The notes under the pieces: generated by a model
What the model was told of the DNA's origin: nothing
The model's input: only the letters and a program-made list of their open reading frames with translations
Database searches by the model: none
Assembly: GCA_050875145.1 (NCBI GenBank)
Contig: JBNMLH010000003.1
Coordinates: forward strand, 1 to 64,000
Length of the DNA stretch: 64,000 nt
Direction of reading: 5' to 3'
Source: CAG-411 sp050875145
GTDB taxonomy: Bacteria > Bacillota > Clostridia > Lachnospirales > Lachnospiraceae
Program-made: the position numbers and the translations under genes
Part shown: positions 25,420-33,594 of the stretch, piece after piece
Position numbering within the stretch: position 1 is the stretch's first letter
Layout: every line of letters begins with the position of its first letter

Positions 25420-26976
25420 TTATGTGTTTGCTGCAAGTACTGCTTCTATCATGCTGTCCATAGAAGCCTCCTTGGAAACTGTCACCTGCATATGATATTT
25501 TTGTGCCTCTTTCGCGGTATGTTCTCCAATGCACACTGCATGTATCTCTCCATAATCCACCTTGATAAAATTCTCAACAAATCCATTCACCGTAGATGCA
25601 CTAGTAAACATAACATAATCTATTTCTCCATTCAAAAATGCCTGTTCTATTTTTTCTTGTATCGCTCCGCAGTTGGCGTATTTTGTACGATAAATTGCCA
25701 CATCTTCATACTCTATTTCTGCATCTTGCAATATTTTTGTAAGTAACAAAGAGCCTTTCTCTGCTCGGAACAGATACACTTTTGTTTCTTGAGAAATGTT
25801 TTCTACCAATACTTCTCCTAAAGCTTTTGTAGAATATTCTGCAGGCATATAGTCCGCAAATATACCGTATTTTCCCAATTTCTTTTTGGTGCCAGAACCG
25901 ATTACAGCAAAAGAAATCTTCGGATTTGTGAGTATCCTTCTAATATCCATTTTATGTTTTTGCAACAACGTAAAGAAAACTTCTACCCCCCGCGGACTGG
26001 TAAATACTATACAATTATCTTCTCTACTTTCCGCTATTTTTTCTATTGCATTTTCAAACGTATCTTCTAATTCGGTTTCTCCCAGTTCGCTAATCGGAAT
26101 AGTTCGAATGGTAGGAACTTCAATCACCTGTGCGCCTAAATCACGTAATCTACCAGCCAGATAAGACATTTGCGCTTTCGGACGCGTCATTAAAATCTGC
26201 CTACCAAATAATGGCTTTTTTTCAAACCATGCAAACTTTTTTTCCAATGCACAAACCTCTCCCACCACAATAATCGCAGGACTTTTTATTCCTACTTTTT
26301 CTGCCTGCATTTTTAAAGTCTCCACAGTTGCCACAACTCTTTTCTGGTGACAGGTTGTTCCACGTTCCAGAATGGCTGCTGGCATATCCTTACTCATTCC
26401 ATTTTCCATCAGGCGATTACAGATCATCTCCATTGCACTTACACCCATAAGAAATACCAATGTTCCCTGCATTTCCACTAATGCTTTAAAATCAATATCT
26501 AAGGACTCTCCCCTTTTCTTATGTCCTGTAATCACATGAAAAGAAGAGGTGAAATCTCTATGTGTCACTGGTATCCCATTGTAAGCAGGTACTGCAATGG
26601 AAGAGGTAATTCCCGGAACAATTTCAAATGGAATCCGCTCTTTCACTAACAGCTCTAACTCCTCTCCACCTCTTCCAAACACAAAAGGATCTCCACCTTT
26701 TAATCGTACCACCTTTTTTCCTTCTTTTGCCTTTTCTAAAAGAAGTTGATTAATCTCTTGTTGTGGCAACGTATGATGAGCAGCACGTTTTCCTACATCT
26801 ATCAACTCTGCCTTTCGAGGTAAAAGTGCCAGAAGTTCTAAACTTATCAATGCATCAAAAATAATCACCTCTGCTTCCTGTAAGACTTTGAAGCCTTTTT
26901 GTGAAAGCAATCCCACATCACCAGGTCCCGCCCCTACAAGCCATACTTTTCCATTCTGTTTTTTATTCCCATACAT
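25420..26976 (-). CDS. cobA-hemD: CobA-HemD fusion: uroporphyrinogen-III C-methyltransferase / uroporphyrinogen-III synthase
   Basis: The 518-residue protein joins two enzymes. Residues about 10-250 are the SAM-dependent methyltransferase (KVWLVGAGPGDVGLLSQKG, VVRLKGGDPFVFGRGGEEL, VPGITSSIAVPAYNGIPVTH), which makes precorrin-2. Residues about 260-518 are uroporphyrinogen-III synthase (GRQILMTRPKAQMSYLAGRL, FTSPRGVEVFF, FTSASTVNGFV). The fusion is common in clostridia. ATG 26976 is chosen over an upstream in-frame GTG because of AAGGAAGG upstream. Confidence 0.95.
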   Translation of the reverse strand: MYGNKKQNGKVWLVGAGPGDVGLLSQKGFKVLQEAEVIIFDALISLELLALLPRKAELIDVGKRAAHHTLPQQEINQLLLEKAKEGKKVVRLKGGDPFVFGRGGEELELLVKERIPFEIVPGITSSIAVPAYNGIPVTHRDFTSSFHVITGHKKRGESLDIDFKALVEMQGTLVFLMGVSAMEMICNRLMENGMSKDMPAAILERGTTCHQKRVVATVETLKMQAEKVGIKSPAIIVVGEVCALEKKFAWFEKKPLFGRQILMTRPKAQMSYLAGRLRDLGAQVIEVPTIRTIPISELGETELEDTFENAIEKIAESREDNCIVFTSPRGVEVFFTLLQKHKMDIRRILTNPKISFAVIGSGTKKKLGKYGIFADYMPAEYSTKALGEVLVENISQETKVYLFRAEKGSLLLTKILQDAEIEYEDVAIYRTKYANCGAIQEKIEQAFLNGEIDYVMFTSASTVNGFVENFIKVDYGEIHAVCIGEHTAKEAQKYHMQVTVSKEASMDSMIEAVLAANT

Positions 26977-27033
26977 GTGCTGTGCCTTCCTTTCCACACA
27001 TTTTTGTCATTCAATGCAATCCATTCTTAGCCT

Positions 27034-27921
27034 TTATCTTACCCATTTTTCCTGTAATTCTCTTGCAAGTTTTTCTCCCAATACTTTTGCTTCAGACACT
27101 ATTCCCGTAATTGTTCCGACAGAAAAATCTCCTACTGGCTCATGATAATAGAGACCTTTTAATGTTACTTTATCTTCATGGACTTTAGCAAAAGCAGCAA
27201 TTGGCGAACTGCATCCACCTTCTAATGCAGAAACAAAGCTTCTTTCTGCTGTTGCTGCATACCCTGATTCAGCAGAACAAGCACAAGCAAGATAAGAGTA
27301 GTCTTCCCCTTTTCTTCCCTGAAATGCCAAAATTCCCTGTCCTGCTGCCGGTATCATTTCATCGGTTGAGAAAATTTTTGTAACATGTTTTTCCATAGAA
27401 AGTCTTTTTAATCCTGCCACAGCTAAAATTGTAGCATCATACCCTTCCTTTTCAAGCTTCTGCATTCTCGTTTGTACATTTCCACGTATTCCTCGATAAC
27501 TCGCTTTCGGATATAGTTTTTTCAATTGTTCCATTCGTCTTCTGCTAGATGTTCCAATACACCCAGTTTGAAAACTTTCTTCTGCACCTTTTCTTACCAA
27601 AATAGCATCTCTTGGATCTTCTCTCTTTGAAAAACCAAGCAATGGTATTTCTTCTGGAATTTCCATAGGCAAATCTTTTAAACTATGAATAGTAATATCC
27701 ACACGACCATCCAGCAACGCCTGATCTAATTCTTTTACAAACAAACCTTTTCCGCCAATCTGGTCCAGATTTCGGTCCAGTATCTTATCACCTGTAGTTT
27801 TCATGGTTACAAGTTCAAATGCAATCTCTGGATGTTTTTTTTCTATTTCCTTTAATACAAGCATCGTCTGTGCAACCGCAAGTTTACTTTCCCTGCTGCC
27901 TACTCGTATCACTTTTCTCAT
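27034..27921 (-). CDS. hemC: Hydroxymethylbilane synthase (porphobilinogen deaminase)
   Basis: HemC polymerises four porphobilinogens. The 295-residue protein has VIRVGSRESKLAVAQT, GLFVKELDQALLDGRVDITI, HSLKDLP, GIRGNVQTRMQKLEKEGYD and the dipyrromethane cofactor Cys in FVSALEGGCSSPIAAFA. It is separated from hemA by a 219 bp palindrome-rich spacer and is followed by the cobA-hemD fusion. Confidence 0.97.
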   Translation of the reverse strand: MRKVIRVGSRESKLAVAQTMLVLKEIEKKHPEIAFELVTMKTTGDKILDRNLDQIGGKGLFVKELDQALLDGRVDITIHSLKDLPMEIPEEIPLLGFSKREDPRDAILVRKGAEESFQTGCIGTSSRRRMEQLKKLYPKASYRGIRGNVQTRMQKLEKEGYDATILAVAGLKRLSMEKHVTKIFSTDEMIPAAGQGILAFQGRKGEDYSYLACACSAESGYAATAERSFVSALEGGCSSPIAAFAKVHEDKVTLKGLYYHEPVGDFSVGTITGIVSEAKVLGEKLARELQEKWVR

Positions 27922-27953
27922 TCACCAATTCACTTCCTTCTTTTTAAAATTGT

Positions 27954-28138
27954 AACTATTCAGAGGGTGCAATTCGTAAAATGCCAGATATACAGAATGA
28001 CTAAAAATATATTGTTTATGGCTGGACATTTTACTCATCACGCCGTTATCGGCTATACCTGAGTATGTGTAACTTGTACCTTATCCGCAAGCGCAACCGT
28101 ACAAGTTACACATACTCAGGTTCACCCTCTGAACAGTT
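27954..28138. repeat. Nested palindromic element between hemA and hemC
   Basis: Outer arms AACTATTCAGAGGGTG (27954-27969) and CACCCTCTGAACAGTT (28123-28138) pair over 15 of 16 positions. Inside are three more inverted repeats: GTAAAATG..CAG (27976-27987 with 28022-28034), GCCG/CGGC (28042-28053), and a perfect 22-bp arm pair (28058-28079 with 28099-28120) around a 19-base loop. Together they would fold as a closed multi-branch junction in RNA or a cruciform in DNA. It starts two bases after the hemA stop. It resembles a MITE-like mobile palindrome; a structured RNA is the alternative. Confidence 0.7.
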
Positions 28139-28140
28139 AT

Positions 28141-29385
28141 TTAAAATTTTTGTTCTTCTATCGTAACTCTCATTGCTTTTAAACACTCTTCCCAGTATTT
28201 ATCTGGCAACATTTTTTTTATATCAAACAGTAACGACGTTATTGTCTTTTGCGTTCCCTGTCGTACCAATTTTTCTATCTCATTTTGCTGCTGTTCCTCT
28301 AAAGCTTTGTTTAAAGGCTTTTTAATTCTTTTGTAAGCCACTTCCCCACTAATTTTTCCAATCGTCTGAATATCAGAAAGAAATTCTTGAATTTGCTGCT
28401 GTTTTGTTAATTTATCTTCATATTCCTTTATAATGTCCAATGCTTTCGCCATTGCTGTATCATCCTGTTTTGCAACAGAATTACCACCCAATGTATCAAT
28501 GTTATAAAGAAGCACATCTTTTTCCTCTGCAAATAAACTGGAAATATCTCTTGGAACCGCTAAGTCAATCAAGATTCGTTGCTTTCCATCTCGGAAAAGA
28601 TTGGCACATTCTTCATATTTTATTGTATGATGTGGACTGGTTGTAGCACTAATAATAATTTCACACTCTTTCACCCACTGCAATCTGTCTTTATAATCCA
28701 CTACTTTACAACCCTTCGGTATCTCCACCTGTCTGGTCTTATAATTTCTTACCGTAACAGTAACGATTGCCTTTTCTGCAATCATAGCAGTTGCAGCCAA
28801 TCTTCCTATCTCGCCATTTCCTATGACAAGACACTTACAACCTTCTAAACTCTTTTTGTGTTCTTGTAATACCTTTTTCATTTCTTCAATCACAGACGCT
28901 TTTACCGCAGTCAAATGTACCTGTGATTTTATTTTTTTTGCCGCAGTAATTGCTCCCTGAAACACCTTTTCTAAATAGGCATCCGTAGTTTCTGCTTCTC
29001 TTGCCTGCAAAAGTGCTGTCTTTACTTGTGTAATGATTTGATCTTCTCCAAATACTTTTGATTTCATACCACAAGCCAACTGAAACAAATGATGAATCGC
29101 ATCCTGATTTTGACGTCCCACCACATACTTTTCATATTTTTCCGAATCAATCTTTTTCAAAGAACAGACAAGCGCAAATAAATCTTTCACTTCTTCTTTC
29201 GCACTAACATACACCTCTGTTCTATTGCAAGTAGATACTATAACAATCCCATCCAAGCCATACTTGTTTTTTAAAACCTGCATTCCTTCCAAGGAAGCAC
29301 TCGGTTGGAACGCAAACAACGACCTGATATTTAAGTCTGCTTTTTCATAATCGATTCCAATCATCTGTAGCACTTTGTATTTCAC
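28141..29385 (-). CDS. hemA: Glutamyl-tRNA reductase
   Basis: HemA reduces glutamyl-tRNA to glutamate-1-semialdehyde, the committed step of C5 tetrapyrrole synthesis. The 414-residue protein has the catalytic Cys in IVIVSTCNRTEVYVSA, the specificity segment FGEDQIITQVKTAL and the NADPH-binding CLVIGNGEIGRLAA. The start is uncertain: the frame starts at GTG 29385 with TTGGAG close by, while an ATG seven codons later (MIGIDYEKADLN) matches the usual N-terminus but has a poorly spaced ribosome binding site. Confidence 0.94.
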   Translation of the reverse strand: MKYKVLQMIGIDYEKADLNIRSLFAFQPSASLEGMQVLKNKYGLDGIVIVSTCNRTEVYVSAKEEVKDLFALVCSLKKIDSEKYEKYVVGRQNQDAIHHLFQLACGMKSKVFGEDQIITQVKTALLQAREAETTDAYLEKVFQGAITAAKKIKSQVHLTAVKASVIEEMKKVLQEHKKSLEGCKCLVIGNGEIGRLAATAMIAEKAIVTVTVRNYKTRQVEIPKGCKVVDYKDRLQWVKECEIIISATTSPHHTIKYEECANLFRDGKQRILIDLAVPRDISSLFAEEKDVLLYNIDTLGGNSVAKQDDTAMAKALDIIKEYEDKLTKQQQIQEFLSDIQTIGKISGEVAYKRIKKPLNKALEEQQQNEIEKLVRQGTQKTITSLLFDIKKMLPDKYWEECLKAMRVTIEEQKF

Positions 29386-29448
29386 TCCAATCTACGTTTT
29401 TTCTTCAAACGTACCTTACTATACATTTCAAATTTATTTTTATCACAT

Positions 29449-30234
29449 CTATTTTCTATATATACATTCTGCCTCTCGTATGTGCTCAAGAAACATATTT
29501 TGCACTCCTTGCAATTCTCCCAATGCCTTCTTATAAAAACGCACCTGATATTTATCCTGTTCCAATTGTGCCTTCCAAGAATTTTCTCCTTCAATCATAT
29601 CTCTGTTCACATGCTTTCCTGCTACAATCATCATTGATGCAAGACAAACATGTTTTATCTTATTTTGCTTCAACTGTTTTTTTACATCATCAAAGGAAGG
29701 CTCCCCTTTCATTGTCCCAACATAGATATTCCTATATCCTTTTTCTCTTAATACACGTTCAAAATTAGAATATACAAAATTGGTCTGATAACTGGAACCA
29801 TGCCCCATCAGCACTAACGCTTCCCCCTGTTCTACAGGATACGCTTCTCTCAAAATATCTGCCAGTTTCTCATAATCTATTGTTCTCGATAATAACGGAC
29901 TTCCAAACCGTACCTCCTTAAATTGTTCCAAATACAACGTTATTTCTTGTTGCACCTTCCTATATTCAGTCCCATTAATAATATACGTTGGTTGTACGAT
30001 TAATTGGTTCGTTCTTCCTTCCCCAATTATCTGTGACAATGCCTCTTTTATATCAGGTATGTGTGCTCCCTGTTTCTCCAGTTTTTTCTTTATGTGCTCA
30101 CTTGTAAAAGCTCTATATACCTTACTTTCAGGAAATTCTCTTTGAATCCTTTTTTCTATGGCACCAATCGTTCTCTCTCTAGTACCTTGGTAGCTGGTAC
30201 CAAAACTTACTACCAATATTGCTTTTTCTCCCAC
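29449..30234 (-). CDS. cbiK: Anaerobic sirohydrochlorin cobaltochelatase CbiK
   Basis: CbiK inserts cobalt into sirohydrochlorin in the anaerobic cobalamin pathway. The 261-residue protein begins KAILVVSFGTSYQGTRERTI and has the metal-binding His in LVLMGHGSSYQTN and CLASMMIVAGKHVNRDM. It is co-oriented with hemA 64 bp downstream and cobO 28 bp upstream, tying the operon to cobalamin rather than heme alone. Confidence 0.93.
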   Translation of the reverse strand: MGEKAILVVSFGTSYQGTRERTIGAIEKRIQREFPESKVYRAFTSEHIKKKLEKQGAHIPDIKEALSQIIGEGRTNQLIVQPTYIINGTEYRKVQQEITLYLEQFKEVRFGSPLLSRTIDYEKLADILREAYPVEQGEALVLMGHGSSYQTNFVYSNFERVLREKGYRNIYVGTMKGEPSFDDVKKQLKQNKIKHVCLASMMIVAGKHVNRDMIEGENSWKAQLEQDKYQVRFYKKALGELQGVQNMFLEHIREAECIYRK

Positions 30235-30261
30235 AAGAAATCCTCCAGCTATTTCACTTTC

Positions 30262-30789
30262 TTAATATTCAATCATTCTTCTTGCTGAAACGCCCAAATC
30301 AAATGGATGTTTCACTTTTTGAATATTCGATACATAGTCTGCATATTCTAACATACGTTCTGAGGGGTCTCTTCCTGTCAAAACCACCTCAAGACCAGCT
30401 GGTCGCTGTAATAAAAATGGATATATATCCTCTTCTTTTATCATATCAGTGCTAATTGCCCCAAACACTTCATCTAATATTAGCAAATCATATTCTTTTT
30501 TCTTTATCAATTGGGAAATCTCCTGTATTTTATTACTATAAAATACTTTGGCTTCCTCTTTTTCTTCCTCCGTCATCATAAAGGTAAACTTTATATTTTC
30601 ATATTCGGGAAGCAAATCAATATTATCCACTTGTGCCAAACCAGCTCTTTCTCCCGATGTATTGTCTTTTAAAAATTGAAACCACAACACCTTTCCGCCA
30701 GCTCCTGCACATCTTACTGCAAGACCAACAGCACAAGTTGTTTTTCCTTTTCCATCTCCACAATAAATATGAACCAGTCCCTTTTCCAT
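30262..30789 (-). CDS. cobO: Cob(I)yrinic acid a,c-diamide adenosyltransferase (CobO/BtuR type)
   Basis: The enzyme adds the adenosyl group of coenzyme B12. The 175-residue protein has the unusual P-loop YCGDGKGKTTCAVGLAVRC, the FLKD motif (VLWFQFLKD), YDLLILDEVFGAI and LTGRDPSERMLEYADYVS. ATG 30789 has AAGGAAGG upstream; the frame is open nine codons further. It is the first gene of the tetrapyrrole operon. Confidence 0.93.
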   Translation of the reverse strand: MEKGLVHIYCGDGKGKTTCAVGLAVRCAGAGGKVLWFQFLKDNTSGERAGLAQVDNIDLLPEYENIKFTFMMTEEEKEEAKVFYSNKIQEISQLIKKKEYDLLILDEVFGAISTDMIKEEDIYPFLLQRPAGLEVVLTGRDPSERMLEYADYVSNIQKVKHPFDLGVSARRMIEY

Positions 30790-30827
30790 ATAAAATTTCC
30801 TTCCTTTTCTTTCCATCTATAAACATA

Positions 30828-30873
30828 TACATTCCCAACAACTATACTACCACTACATTCCCAAGAAGTCCAA
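30828..30873 (-). promoter_or_regulatory. Promoter region of the cobO-hem operon with a direct repeat
   Basis: TTGGAC (30868-30873), 18 bases and TAGTAT (30844-30849) form a plausible sigma-A promoter. TTGGGAATGTA occurs twice in the same orientation (30854-30864 and 30828-30838, 26 bp apart), once between the -35 and -10 and once downstream, a possible operator. No cobalamin riboswitch features are visible before cobO. Confidence 0.4.
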
Positions 30874-30901
30874 AAAATTAAAGCAATTTTGTAGCAAAAA
30901 A

Positions 30902-30945
30902 TAAGCACCAACAGAAAAATTCATCCTTTCTGTTGATACTTATCT
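30902..30945 (-). terminator. Terminator before the tetrapyrrole operon
   Basis: On the minus strand CAACAGAAA pairs with TTTCTGTTG, followed by TTATTTTTTG. It separates the remnants at 31 kb from cobO. Confidence 0.65.
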
Positions 30946-30964
30946 TTTTGTTCGCTTCCGTAAT

Positions 30965-31114
30965 CTACAAAATTTCTTGCCCTATACACGCAAATACTGA
31001 ATACTTCTCTACCAAATATGGTTCATAAATACTTCTAAAATCTCTGTTTTCATCACGTATCTCTTTGCATCTACCAGCAATAAGATCAGAAGTTCTACTT
31101 GTAGTTATAACCAT
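30965..31114 (-). pseudogene. 49-codon open frame, probable gene remnant
   Basis: An ATG-to-TAG frame codes MVITTSRTSDLIAGRCKEIR followed by DENRDFRSIYEPYLVEKYSV and FACIGQEIL. The composition is protein-like and codon use matches neighbours, but there is no ribosome binding site. It starts 11 bases after the methyltransferase remnant and ends before a terminator. I do not recognise the family; it reads as the C-terminal end of a larger protein. Confidence 0.4.
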
Positions 31115-31125
31115 TCAGTAATAAG

Positions 31126-31416
31126 TTAATGTGTTTTTTTCATTGCCAACACATACGCAACTCCTACCGGTGCTTGCATCCTATGCATCGGATTGCCTTT
31201 ATTATACTTTGAAAAATATTGTTTTGTTATTTCCCTATCATTCCTATGTTCCAATAACTCAAAGCCGCACTTCTGTAAAAATGATTTTATTTCTGCATAG
31301 GAATACAATGCCTTCATCTGTTCTCCTGCGCCAAAAGCCAATATTCGATTTGTTTTTGTCTCATTACTTTCATTCGTCGAAGGATAATCAAAACATATTA
31401 CTGAACCTTCTGCCAT
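31126..31416 (-). pseudogene. C-terminal remnant of a class I SAM-dependent methyltransferase
   Basis: The 96-residue frame ends AEIKSFLQKCGFELLEHRND, REITKQYFSKYNKGNPMHRM and QAPVGVAYVLAMKK, the C-terminal part of leucine carboxyl methyltransferase-like O-methyltransferases (TIGR00027 type, normally about 270-300 residues). The SAM-binding N-terminal half is missing, and the next gene upstream begins directly, so this is a 5'-truncated remnant. Confidence 0.7.
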
Positions 31417-31439
31417 AATATCATTAATTCTACCTCCAC

Positions 31440-32111
31440 TTAATCAAATAACATTTTAGCTATCTTCTCCAATTCTCTTCTTTTCTCTACATCATCATAT
31501 CCACTTTCCTTATCATCGATTCCATTCATCGGAGTGATAGAAAACAACCCACTTCTGTTACAGTAAAAAAATATCTTTTTTACCCCATCCATCTTAAGCC
31601 ATGCCTGTGCTTCTCCCTCTGGATACAATTTTACCATCTGTATCTTGTCAGAAGAAGTTGCAGCAATGAAAGAGATATAATGTTCTTTCGTCATTTCATG
31701 TTCTATTCGCACATAATATTCATCCTCGACACGTTCCACAAATATCTTATGATTTTCATCTGTTTCTTCCTCTTCTTCTGGCTTCAATAAAACACCATGA
31801 CAATAAGCAACCACTTCTCCCATACTATGAAGCACATTTCCACATACCGGACATATATAAAAATTTGATTTCATCATATTTGCAGATACATTTGAGTTAA
31901 ATACAATATTTCCAGAAATTAATTCAGTGACAGATACCGAAAAAGTTTTTGCAATCGGTTCTAACAACGTAATATCTGGATATCCTTTTCCTGTTTCCCA
32001 TTTAGAAATCGTTTTATCGCTTACTCTTAATCTTTCCGCTAACTGAAGTTGTGTAATATTGTTCTTTTCACGCAGTTTTCTAATCACTGCTCCTGTTACA
32101 TATTGATTCAT
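31440..32111 (-). CDS. XRE-type HTH regulator fused to a desulfoferrodoxin/neelaredoxin-like domain
   Basis: The 223-residue protein has an XRE HTH at about 7-65 (LREKNNITQLQLAERLRVSD, KTISKWETGKGYPD), a degenerate zinc-ribbon-like stretch (YICPVCGNVLHSMGEVVAYC) and a C-terminal domain similar to superoxide reductase (HEMTKEHYISFIA ... IFFYCNRSGLF). In true enzymes the iron is bound by four His and one Cys, the last in CNxHG. Here the Cys is kept but the CNxH His is Ser (CNRS), so an active iron site is doubtful. It may be a redox- or metal-sensing regulator. ATG 32111 has GGAGG upstream. Confidence 0.75.
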   Translation of the reverse strand: MNQYVTGAVIRKLREKNNITQLQLAERLRVSDKTISKWETGKGYPDITLLEPIAKTFSVSVTELISGNIVFNSNVSANMMKSNFYICPVCGNVLHSMGEVVAYCHGVLLKPEEEEETDENHKIFVERVEDEYYVRIEHEMTKEHYISFIAATSSDKIQMVKLYPEGEAQAWLKMDGVKKIFFYCNRSGLFSITPMNGIDDKESGYDDVEKRRELEKIAKMLFD

Positions 32112-32225
32112 TTCTTTATTTCCTCCATAATCACATTCTAAATCATAGCTTTTATTTTCGCTACCTACGGAAAGTAGAGTTATCATTTCATCCTTTCTGG
32201 TACTACTGTTCACGCCACACTGTTT

Positions 32226-32384
32226 CTATGTAGTACTCTTCATGCTATACCATTGTAGTTTCCTTTCCTTTTTAATATCTGATGCTATATTTTCCCTATC
32301 AATCTTATTCTTCGCTCTTGCATACTCCAGTGTATCAATTATAAAACTCAAACAGTTTGTTTTAATCCATTCTTTAGCAATACC
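32226..32384 (-). pseudogene. 52-codon C-terminal gene remnant
   Basis: A frame open between two stops reads GIAKEWIKTNCLSFIIDTLE, YARAKNKIDRENIASDIKKE and RKLQWYSMKSTT. It looks like a true protein C-terminus but has no start codon. It lies upstream of the HTH/desulfoferrodoxin gene and downstream of a copy of the shared promoter module. Family not recognised. Confidence 0.4.
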
Positions 32385-32436
32385 TCAATTTTCAAAAGTT
32401 TCAACAGTTATTTAATTTCGTATCAGAAAATCCCTA

Positions 32437-32510
32437 TTTACTAAATTTATACCCACACATTATGCCATAAAAAAATGAGAATGGACTTAACCATTCTCAT
32501 TTCTATACAC
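32437..32510 (-). repeat. Copy C of the island repeat: terminator hairpin fused to promoter-like box
   Basis: On the minus strand GAGAATGG-ttaagt-CCATTCTC with a T7 tract runs directly into TATGGCATAATG and AAATTTAGTAAATA, the conserved end seen in copies A, B and D. The stretch between hairpin and box is missing here. It ends the small ORF at 32503-32622 and may promote the remnant at 32226-32384. Confidence 0.6.
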
Positions 32511-32622
32511 TGGAATTTGTCGGGTAGTTTACGCTGCCGGTCTTTAGGTTATGTAAACCGGGATTGTATAGGACTTCCTCCATATTCCGATTTACATTGT
32601 TTCCTATAAATCGCTTTGTCAT
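32503..32622 (-). CDS. 39-residue ORF translationally coupled to the PNPOx-like gene
   Basis: Its ATG overlaps the stop codon of the preceding gene (TAATG). The product is MTKRFIGNNVNRNMEEVLYN then PGLHNLKTGSVNYPTNSSV. The stop codon lies at the edge of the terminator repeat, so the gene may be a longer one truncated by the repeat. Coupling suggests real translation. No family recognised. Confidence 0.4.
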   Translation of the reverse strand: MTKRFIGNNVNRNMEEVLYNPGLHNLKTGSVNYPTNSSV

Positions 32623-33014
32623 TAGAACTTCACTACTTCCGGTTCATGTGTGAATGAATAAAATGTGGCTGTCGCATTTTTAAAATAAAACACCTCTGTG
32701 TTTCCATCATCTGCTGAGTACATATTCTGTAAAGACGGATATGCATCTAGCATAGATTGTCTTGCTTCTCTTCTGTCATCTTCTACAAGTTTCCCAGCTA
32801 CACGGAGCCACTCACCATTTTTAAATGCACAGATTTCTACCTTTGGATTTACGTGAAGCTGCTTTGAAACATCCTTTACCTTGCCAGTCTGAATATACAA
32901 TTTGCCTTCAAAAATATGGGCTGTTCCAAAAGGTCTTACTCTTGGCTGATCTCCCTCCACTGTTGCCAGATAATAGGTGTCTGCTTCTTTTAAAAATTTT
33001 ACTACTTGTTCCAT
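32622..33014 (-). CDS. Pyridoxamine 5'-phosphate oxidase-like flavin-binding protein
   Basis: The 130-residue protein MEQVVKFLKEADTYYLATVE has the split-barrel pattern of the PNPOx-like family: GDQPRVRPFGTAHIFEGKLY, then TGKVKDVSKQLHVNPKVEIC and a final barrel strand. Family members bind FMN or F420 and often act as small reductases or nitroimidazole-resistance-like proteins; the substrate is unknown. ATG 33014 has GGAGG upstream, so the frame upstream of it is not used. Confidence 0.8.
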   Translation of the reverse strand: MEQVVKFLKEADTYYLATVEGDQPRVRPFGTAHIFEGKLYIQTGKVKDVSKQLHVNPKVEICAFKNGEWLRVAGKLVEDDRREARQSMLDAYPSLQNMYSADDGNTEVFYFKNATATFYSFTHEPEVVKF

Positions 33015-33102
33015 TATGTATTCCTCCTTGTTTTTCTCCTTGAATGAATCGATTATACCACTATTTTCCTTTAATCTCAAAAGACACCTCACAAACAAGG
33101 AT

Positions 33103-33570
33103 TTATCTAAATTTTTCCGGGACATTATATCCGTAAGAAATTAATTTTTCAACATAAGACTTATCATTCATACGCTGCAATGATTCATCATAATATTTTT
33201 GATTTTGCTTATCTTCATATCCCAGAACAATCCTTAAAAAAATAACAAAACAACCTATAGTTCCTATAGCTCCAACAAGAACGCATCCTGTCAGTTTATC
33301 AGGATAGCTTCCCATCGTTCTTATATCCATAATAAGCCATATAACACAAGCTACAGTGAGTATTAAAAAAACAATCGTTGCAATAAAATAAAGCTTAGGT
33401 CTCTTTGTAGCAGGTTCAACACCTTCTAATGCAATCTCCCTCCATCTACTATCAAAATATTCTTGATTACAAGCCTTGCAATTTCTGATAGGGCTTCCAT
33501 ATACCCATGCATTGCAAGCTTCTCTGTTCTTTTTTCCACATTTGGGACAATTCCACTCAACATATCCCAT
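33103..33570 (-). CDS. Zinc-ribbon membrane protein of unknown function
   Basis: The 155-residue protein starts with an N-terminal zinc-ribbon (NCPKCGKKNREAC ... NCKACNQEYFDS), then two TM segments at about 61-82 and 93-113, and a charged C-terminal tail. Both ends would be cytoplasmic. AGGAGG precedes the ATG, and copy A of the shared promoter box lies directly upstream, as for two orphan genes further right. I know no function. Confidence 0.65.
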   Translation of the reverse strand: MGYVEWNCPKCGKKNREACNAWVYGSPIRNCKACNQEYFDSRWREIALEGVEPATKRPKLYFIATIVFLILTVACVIWLIMDIRTMGSYPDKLTGCVLVGAIGTIGCFVIFLRIVLGYEDKQNQKYYDESLQRMNDKSYVEKLISYGYNVPEKFR

Positions 33571-33594
33571 TGATATCTATCCTCCTTATTTTTA

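Noticed and set aside
30790..31125. Cobalamin riboswitch upstream of cobO
   Set aside because: Expected because of the operon content, but I find no B12-box-like sequence; only a promoter, a direct repeat and a terminator.
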